The translations under genes were made by a program, and so were the position numbers. The notes beneath the pieces are model-generated. The model was not told the origin of the DNA. It did no database searches and worked only from the letters and a program-made list of their open reading frames with translations. Positions 57,901 through 64,000 of a stretch of DNA of 64,000 nucleotides are shown here, one piece after another; the stretch's first letter is position 1, and each line of letters begins with the position of its first letter. This DNA is from an uncultured Dehalococcoidia bacterium. GTDB lineage: Bacteria > Chloroflexota > Dehalococcoidia > Lucifugimonadales > UBA1123. The stretch lies in NCBI GenBank assembly GCA_951812505.1, contig CATOSI010000002.1:496001-560000 (forward strand). Reading direction: 5' to 3'.

Positions 57901-60549
57901 CTAGTACCGGAAACCGAGTATCATCTCCCATCTTTCGTCATCGTAGCGGTCATAGAGGTCATCCACAGGACCGCATACACTGGTAACCACCAGGAACCCG
58001 TACTCATACTCAGGATGATAGGAGGATAAGACCAATAACTCCACGTTGCCCGAAATACAGTGTTCTGAATCGGTCTGAGCTACGTAGGCAATCAGGTATC
58101 CTTCTCTAGCACCGGGGATTCCACCCAAACCGACCGTGCTGGTATGCTGGAACACCTCCCATGATCCTGCGAGTCTGTTGAGTATGCCAATGCGCCAATT
58201 CGCGAAGTCTTCAAGCGTCTCTGATGCCCCAACTTCAAAGGCTTCGACCTCGAAGATACCCTGTTTATCAGGCGCCCAGAATGCGGCGTAGTCGTTCGTC
58301 TCGGCGGCTTTGTCCAATGTCCAGCCCGGAGCTACATTCAGGCCGAAGGCGTGAGTGGCGTTCCAGTAGGGCATCCACTCGGTGAAGCTGTCCTGTATCG
58401 CGCTAGTAGTGGAAGATGGGTATCGACTGAGGCTGTCTTCACACACTCCGGTATTCACCTTATACCCATGAGGCTTATCAGGATACCAAGAAGATATGTA
58501 GATGCGTTCTATGACACGTTCAGCGCAGAATTCGTCTGTACTCTGGTAGCGATAGGCAAGTTCGTAGAATTCCTTCCCGCTATCTCGCTTTTTGGCGAAC
58601 GAGGTTATGCTGAATACGTTCCACGATTCATCCCGAGCGTATTCTGTCAACCAGTTCCGTCTCCACTCCGCCAACGCTTGGAGCGAGTAGGATGCTGGCA
58701 GGTCGTAGGATTTGACCGTGACGCCAGCCTTTTCGTCCGGCGGCCTGAAGTAGGCGTAGTCATCCCGTTCAGTATCCTCATTCACTGCCCATCCCGGAGG
58801 CGTGTCTATGCTGAATCCGTACACGCCGTTTTCGTACCTGTCCCAGCCTGCTCTGAGTGGTGGCGGCGTGGGCGCGGCGGCCGGCGTCGGAACCGGCGTA
58901 ACGGGCGTTGGTACTGGCGTGGGCGTGGTACTGGGCGCACTCCCGCCACTCTTGAGAGTCTCGAGCCTGGACTTCACCTCGTTTATGGATACCGCGAACG
59001 CTATATTGTCAGCTACGGTAAAGTCCACTCCCCAAGTGTTCACTCCAATGACCTGTCCGGCGCGGTTGAACAGCGGGCCGCCACTGTTGCCCGAATTTAT
59101 CGCCGCGTCCGTCTGGAGATGTTCCACCCCATCGTAGATTCGCTTTGAGGAAATTATTCCCCTGGTTACTGTCTGCGACTGTCCAAGTTGGAACCCCAGC
59201 GGATACCCTATCGCAATAACTTCTTCGCCCACCTGAACGAGCGACGAATCGCCCAACTGGAGGGGCGTGAGAGCGATTTCAGGCGTTATGTCAACGACGG
59301 CGAGGTCTGCTATCGCATCCACGCCCAGAACGCTTGCAGGATACTCAGTTCCATCGTTCATCCTGACGGTTACATTCAGGTTACCGCTTACGACGTGCTG
59401 GTTGGTAACCACCCGTCCGTCCGTGTCTATGATGAAACCCGAACCGGAGCTCGTAATGGTGAGTATCTGAACCACGCTGCCCTGAACGTTCCTGACCAAT
59501 TCTGCAATCGTCGGTGTGGCAGTCGAGGTCGGCGTCTGAGTCTCGGACGCCGCAGAGATGGCGTAGTCCGTCGAGTCGAAAGCATCGGCCAGAGTCGCGA
59601 TGTCGGCCCGCTTGAGAAACTCGGCTGAGGCGTTCAGGTCCGCCGCCGTGGTGAAGAATTCGACGTAGTACAAAGGCAGAAGTTGGTGGATTATGTCCAG
59701 CAGCAGAGGATCCGAGGCGAGACGGTACGACTCCACCATCACGGCGGTGAACCTGTCGTCTTCAGGGACGGACTGGAGACGCGCTTTCACCTGTTCGGGC
59801 GTCTCTCCGGTGTACGGAGTTATGAAGCCGGTTATGTATATGTCCGAGAGGGAGTTGTCCAGGGTGGCCAGGAAGGGAATGTTGGCCGACTTCACGTCGG
59901 AGGGCGTGGGCTGGGAGCGGATGTACTGCATGAGGGCCGCGAACGTGGCCAGGTCGTCGGAGTCCACATTGCTCGGCCCCCGAGTCGAGGGCGACGTCCC
60001 GCCGGGTGTCTGGGTCGTGGACGGTGCGGGGATGGCGTAGTCCGTAGAGTCGAAGGCGCCGGCCAGAGTCGCGATGTCGGCCCGCTTGAGGAACTCGGCT
60101 GAGGCGTTCAGGTCCGCCGCCGTGGTGAAGAATTCGACGTAGTACAGCGGCAGAAGTTGGTGGATTATGTCCAGCAGCAGAGGGTTCGAGGTGAGACGGT
60201 ACGACTCCACCATCACCGCGATGAACCTGTCTTCTTCTGGAACGGACTGGAGACGCACTTTCACCTGTTCGGGCGTCTCTCCGGTGTACGGAGTTATGAA
60301 GCCGGTTATGTATATGTCGGAGAGGGAGTTGTCCAGGATGGCCAGGAAAGGAATATTGGCCGCTTTCACGTCGGAGGGGGTGGGCTGGGAGCGTATGTAT
60401 TGCATCAGCGCCGCAAACTTGGCGAGGTCGTCGGATTCCACCTTGTTCTGCCCATGAACTTGGGTTGAAATCGGCGCCAGGGTTGCCAGCATGGTCCCTG
60501 CCAACACAAGGGCTATCATAATTGTGAGCGCGCGCGCCAGCTTGTTCAT
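57901..60549 (-). CDS. HtrA/trypsin-like serine protease with duplicated N-terminal module
   Basis: RVVTNQHVV, DLAVVDI, TDAAINSGNSGGPLFN triad motifs; N-terminal ~158 aa module present twice. Confidence 0.92.
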   Translation of the reverse strand: MNKLARALTIMIALVLAGTMLATLAPISTQVHGQNKVESDDLAKFAALMQYIRSQPTPSDVKAANIPFLAILDNSLSDIYITGFITPYTGETPEQVKVRLQSVPEEDRFIAVMVESYRLTSNPLLLDIIHQLLPLYYVEFFTTAADLNASAEFLKRADIATLAGAFDSTDYAIPAPSTTQTPGGTSPSTRGPSNVDSDDLATFAALMQYIRSQPTPSDVKSANIPFLATLDNSLSDIYITGFITPYTGETPEQVKARLQSVPEDDRFTAVMVESYRLASDPLLLDIIHQLLPLYYVEFFTTAADLNASAEFLKRADIATLADAFDSTDYAISAASETQTPTSTATPTIAELVRNVQGSVVQILTITSSGSGFIIDTDGRVVTNQHVVSGNLNVTVRMNDGTEYPASVLGVDAIADLAVVDITPEIALTPLQLGDSSLVQVGEEVIAIGYPLGFQLGQSQTVTRGIISSKRIYDGVEHLQTDAAINSGNSGGPLFNRAGQVIGVNTWGVDFTVADNIAFAVSINEVKSRLETLKSGGSAPSTTPTPVPTPVTPVPTPAAAPTPPPLRAGWDRYENGVYGFSIDTPPGWAVNEDTERDDYAYFRPPDEKAGVTVKSYDLPASYSLQALAEWRRNWLTEYARDESWNVFSITSFAKKRDSGKEFYELAYRYQSTDEFCAERVIERIYISSWYPDKPHGYKVNTGVCEDSLSRYPSSTTSAIQDSFTEWMPYWNATHAFGLNVAPGWTLDKAAETNDYAAFWAPDKQGIFEVEAFEVGASETLEDFANWRIGILNRLAGSWEVFQHTSTVGLGGIPGAREGYLIAYVAQTDSEHCISGNVELLVLSSYHPEYEYGFLVVTSVCGPVDDLYDRYDDERWEMILGFRY
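59570..60460 (-). repeat. 474-bp tandem duplication within the protease gene
   Basis: GTGGTGAAGAATTCGACGTAGTAC at 59648 and 60122; two protein modules nearly identical. Confidence 0.88.
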
Positions 60550-60663
60550 ATTACCTCGCTTGATGAACCCAGATCGGCATTGCCCATTATTCTACATGAC
60601 ATCGAGGAACTTGACACTGAGTCAAACAACACCCGACACCACGCGATTCGCTTTAGTGTTCGT

Positions 60664-60791
60664 CCAACAGCCCCTCCAGCACCATCCTCGCCACCTCTTT
60701 ATCCAGTGGCTGGTTGTTGTTGCCGCACTTCGGAGAGTGGATACAGGACGGGCATCCCGCCTCGCACGGGCACTGTAATATGACCTCGTAT
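60664..60791. repeat. 128-bp direct repeat, copy A (helicase 3'-end remnant)
   Basis: Identical by eye to 62193-62320. Confidence 0.92.
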
Positions 60792-61056
60792 CCGTGTTCG
60801 CCGACGCCATGCCCCCGAATGTCGCCGAGTTCAAAGAGCGAACATGCCATGAGATGGGAGATAACTGAGTGCTCGAGCCTCAACTTGGTGGTGGAGAACA
60901 GGGAAATGTCTCGCAATTTACAAGACCTGCCCAGACATCCTGAAATACTCCAAATGGCGATTTGCTGTATTGTGTACATAGCCAAGAGCATTTTCCATTA
61001 ACATCCATACGATGTTATATTGAAGCCAATAATAAACTTAGAGGAAATCCACAGAC

Positions 61057-62064
61057 ATGGCAAAGGAAATCGCTCCACGACCTGAGATCGATTCTTCCAT
61101 CCAAGGCTGGTTAGACAGCCTTGCCAAGAGACGTGAACGTCCATTGTTGCTTATTGTCGGCGAACTGAATGGGGAGATTGCAGACTTGCTACGTCTTTAC
61201 TGTTGGACCTCGCTACGGTCGCACAACAAGCTTTCCGTCATGCTACATTCGCCAGGAGGTTATCCAAAGTCTGCATATCAAATGATATTAACCTTGCGGC
61301 GATATGCCGAGGACATTGAAGTCTTGGTACCTGCTGAAGCCAAGAGCGCAGCAACTCTCTTCTGCCTTGGTGCCAACAAGATTTATATGGGACCTAAAGG
61401 TGAACTAGGGCCGCTTGATATGCAAATTCCTGATAGTAGGGGCAATTACCATTCTACGCTTGAGTCCTTCAAGGCATCTGACCAGTTGCTTGAGCATGCA
61501 ATGTTAGCCATGCAACGAACCACCGAGAATATGCTACCTCTCCCTAGGCAGCAGAGGCTGATGAGAAGTGAGGGGAACTATGTTCGCTCAAGTCAAGCTG
61601 GTAGTTTCATGAACTCAATAGTCACGAATTTGTATGAAGGTTTCGACGCTAGTGAACTGGGCAGGAACAGCAGATACCTATCTGAGATGGAGGAGTATGC
61701 AATACGCGCGATAAAGCGCGGAAATAATTTGTCAGATAAGAACGATGATGATATTCGCAACATCGCGCATAAGCTTGTTTGGGACTATCCTTCACATGAT
61801 TTCTTGATCGACTTACAAGAAGCACGAGAGTTGGGGATCAATGCCGCTCCGTTGGATGATACTGATATTGCGTATGACTATATAGTTTCGCATTTGATAC
61901 TAGAGGAGACATGTGCAGCGGATTTCGACGACTTGATGGATCGTACCGTGGATACATTCTTCGGCATCGGCTTTCCTAGTGTCGCAACCGATCACGATTT
62001 AAGTGATTCGGAAGAGGGCACAAAAAGCGAGGAAACTGGCGACGGTAGAAATTCAGGTGAGTGA
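61057..62064 (+). CDS. SDH-like ClpP-fold serine protease
   Basis: VMLHSPGGYPKSAYQMILTLRRYAEDIEVLVPAEAKSAATLFCLGANKIYMGPKGELGPLDMQI. Confidence 0.82.
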   Translation: MAKEIAPRPEIDSSIQGWLDSLAKRRERPLLLIVGELNGEIADLLRLYCWTSLRSHNKLSVMLHSPGGYPKSAYQMILTLRRYAEDIEVLVPAEAKSAATLFCLGANKIYMGPKGELGPLDMQIPDSRGNYHSTLESFKASDQLLEHAMLAMQRTTENMLPLPRQQRLMRSEGNYVRSSQAGSFMNSIVTNLYEGFDASELGRNSRYLSEMEEYAIRAIKRGNNLSDKNDDDIRNIAHKLVWDYPSHDFLIDLQEARELGINAAPLDDTDIAYDYIVSHLILEETCAADFDDLMDRTVDTFFGIGFPSVATDHDLSDSEEGTKSEETGDGRNSGE

Positions 62065-62175
62065 ATCTTGTTCTTTGCAACAGGATGTTAATCGTGCTTC
62101 TCAAGGAATATGCTGAACGATACAATTGAGCGAGTTTATGGGCGGTCTTGAACTAATATTCATAGAGTTTTGAAA

Positions 62176-64000
62176 CTATCCTGTCTCCCCTGCCAACAGC
62201 CCCTCCAGCACCATCCTCGCCACCTCTTTATCCAGTGGCTGGTTGTTGTTGCCGCACTTCGGAGAGTGGATACAGGACGGGCATCCCGCCTCGCACGGGC
62301 ACTGTAATATGACCTCGTATGTGGCGCGCCACAGGTCCTCGATCACCTCGTAGCCGTGTTCCGCGACCCCGACGCCTCCCGGGTGTCCGTCGTGGATGAA
62401 CACCTGCGGCCTGCCCGTGTCCGGGTGAAGAGGAGTGGAGATGCCGCCGATGTCGTTGCGGTCGCACATCGCGAACAGCGGCAGCAGTCCGATAGCGGCG
62501 TGCTCGACGGCGTGGAGTCCACCCGCCAGGTCGAGCTTCTCGGCATGAATCCGGTCCAGCGTGTAGCGGTCGGGTGTGAACCACAGCGCGGTCGTCTCGT
62601 ACTCCTGCGGCGGCAGCTCGACGTACTCGTCGCCAAGCACCTCCTCCGTCTGGTGCTTCACCCGCTTGAAACCCACCACATGCGTTGACACGTTCACCTC
62701 GCCCAGGAACACCGACACCTCCCCCACCTGCCTGCTCTTGTACGTGTTCAGGATGCGCGTCTCGGTATAGTCCCGTACCTGCGTGTAGTAGGGAGCGTCC
62801 GTAATCGAGCAGTACGCGGTGTGCGAGTCCAGGTCCAGGTCCTTCACCAGGTAGGACTCCCCTTGATGAAGGTATATCGCTCCCGGGTGTAGCTGCATGA
62901 ACGCCGTCTCCTCCGACACCGTCTCCAGTATAGCCCCCGTCTCCGAATCCACCAGCGTGTAGAATGCGCCCGACGCCGACCGTATGTTGACGCGCTCCGC
63001 CGGATACGAGACCTCAGGCAGCAGATGCCAGCGTCCGTGCCGGACGTGTATGTACTCGTCCTCGATGAGCTCGTCCGCGTACCACAGCATCTCGTGGCCG
63101 AAGAACTCGGTGTCGTTCATCGTGAGAGGCGCTTCGTACGCCGCGCAGATCAGGTGCGGCTTCATGATGTACGGGTTGGCCGGAGATATACGGGCGCTCT
63201 CGTGGCTCTTGCCGAAGAAAGATTCGGGATGGCGCATCAGGTACTGGTCAAGGGGATTGTTGTTGGCGACCATGACGCTGAGCGAGCGTTCGCCGCCCCG
63301 ACCGCTGCGGCCCGCCTGCTGCCACGCGCTCGCTATCGTGCCCGGGTAGCCAGTGAGTATCGTCGCGTCCAGGTTGCCCACATCCACTCCGAGTTCCATA
63401 GCATTGGTGGTGGATAGTCCTAGCAGCCTGCCCTCGAACAGGTCCCGCTCTATGCGCCGACGATCTTCGGGCAGATAGCTCGCACGATAGGGAGATATGC
63501 GCTTGGCCACGACTGGATGCGTCAACTTGAGCTGGTCGCGCGCGTAAACGTGAATCAGCTCCGCCTGCCGCCTGCTGCGGACGAAGGTCATAGTGCGCGT
63601 GTGACGCTTCAGAAGCTCCGCGAACACCTGCGTCGCCTCCGAGTTGGTCGAGCGACGCGAGCCGTCCGCCAGGTCAATCATCGGAGGATTCCACAGTACG
63701 AAGTCCTTGCCTCCGTAGGGCGATCCGTCGTCCTCCACCACGTCGAACGGCTCCCCGACCAGCCTCTCGGCGTGCTCGCCCGGGTTGGCTATGGTTGCCG
63801 AGCAAAGTATGAACTGCGGACTGCTGCCCACCAGCCGGCACAGACGCCTCAGCCTCCTCATAACATTCGCCACGTGCGTCCCGAACACACCCCTATATAC
63901 GTGCGCCTCATCCAGCACCACGTACTTCAGCCCCCGCAGCGTCCGATACCAGGCGCGATGGTTGGGCAGAATCCCCAGGTGCAGCATGTCAGGGTTGGTA
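62176..64000 (-). CDS. DEAD/DEAH-box helicase with DUF1998-like C-terminus, 5' end beyond the window
   Basis: LKYVVLDEAHVYRGVFGTHVANVMRRL, FILCSATIANPGEHA, ATNAMELGVDVGNLDATILTGYPGTIASAWQQAGRSGR, C-terminal [25 protein letters not shown]. Confidence 0.93.
   Translation of the reverse strand, partial: TNPDMLHLGILPNHRAWYRTLRGLKYVVLDEAHVYRGVFGTHVANVMRRLRRLCRLVGSSPQFILCSATIANPGEHAERLVGEPFDVVEDDGSPYGGKDFVLWNPPMIDLADGSRRSTNSEATQVFAELLKRHTRTMTFVRSRRQAELIHVYARDQLKLTHPVVAKRISPYRASYLPEDRRRIERDLFEGRLLGLSTTNAMELGVDVGNLDATILTGYPGTIASAWQQAGRSGRGGERSLSVMVANNNPLDQYLMRHPESFFGKSHESARISPANPYIMKPHLICAAYEAPLTMNDTEFFGHEMLWYADELIEDEYIHVRHGRWHLLPEVSYPAERVNIRSASGAFYTLVDSETGAILETVSEETAFMQLHPGAIYLHQGESYLVKDLDLDSHTAYCSITDAPYYTQVRDYTETRILNTYKSRQVGEVSVFLGEVNVSTHVVGFKRVKHQTEEVLGDEYVELPPQEYETTALWFTPDRYTLDRIHAEKLDLAGGLHAVEHAAIGLLPLFAMCDRNDIGGISTPLHPDTGRPQVFIHDGHPGGVGVAEHGYEVIEDLWRATYEVILQCPCEAGCPSCIHSPKCGNNNQPLDKEVARMVLEGLLAGETG

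Noticed and set aside
60653-60991. 112-aa minus ORF as a functional small protein
   Set aside because: It is the duplicated helicase 3' end with a degraded upstream part.

Overview
The window divides in two. Positions 1 to about 44.3 kb are an accessory island ending at a tRNA-Leu gene. From about 44.4 kb onward the content looks like chromosomal backbone: ftsY, a membrane glycosyltransferase/lipid-linked glycosylation cluster with Chlor_Arch_YYY and TIGR03663-like proteins, enoyl-CoA hydratase, an HtrA-like protease and a DUF1998-type helicase. The backbone content suggests a Chloroflexota (SAR202/Dehalococcoidia-like) host; that is inference only. The island holds a Type III-like R-M locus, two IS256 copies, a HigBA-like TA pair, a methyltransferase-HNH fusion, a large serine recombinase split exactly by an IS5 element, an IS21 element, and a Cas3/Cas1/Cas2-less type I-E Cascade-like cassette. 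In the cassette, cas11e (cse2) and a coiled-coil gene are encoded on the opposite strand from cas8e/cas7e/cas5e/cas6e, and cas7e has an in-frame UGA. Fragments of a second copy of the same arrangement lie downstream. A ~10.6 kb element in the tRNA-Leu gene has integrase, terminase, capsid, protease, portal and head-adaptor genes but no recognisable tail, lysis or replication genes. It resembles a capsid-encoding phage satellite and carries a SLATT-like cargo gene. The most promising leads are the rearranged I-E-like cassette with its neighbouring hairpin-dense noncoding DNA, and the satellite-like element. All family calls come from reading motifs by eye; no database search was run.
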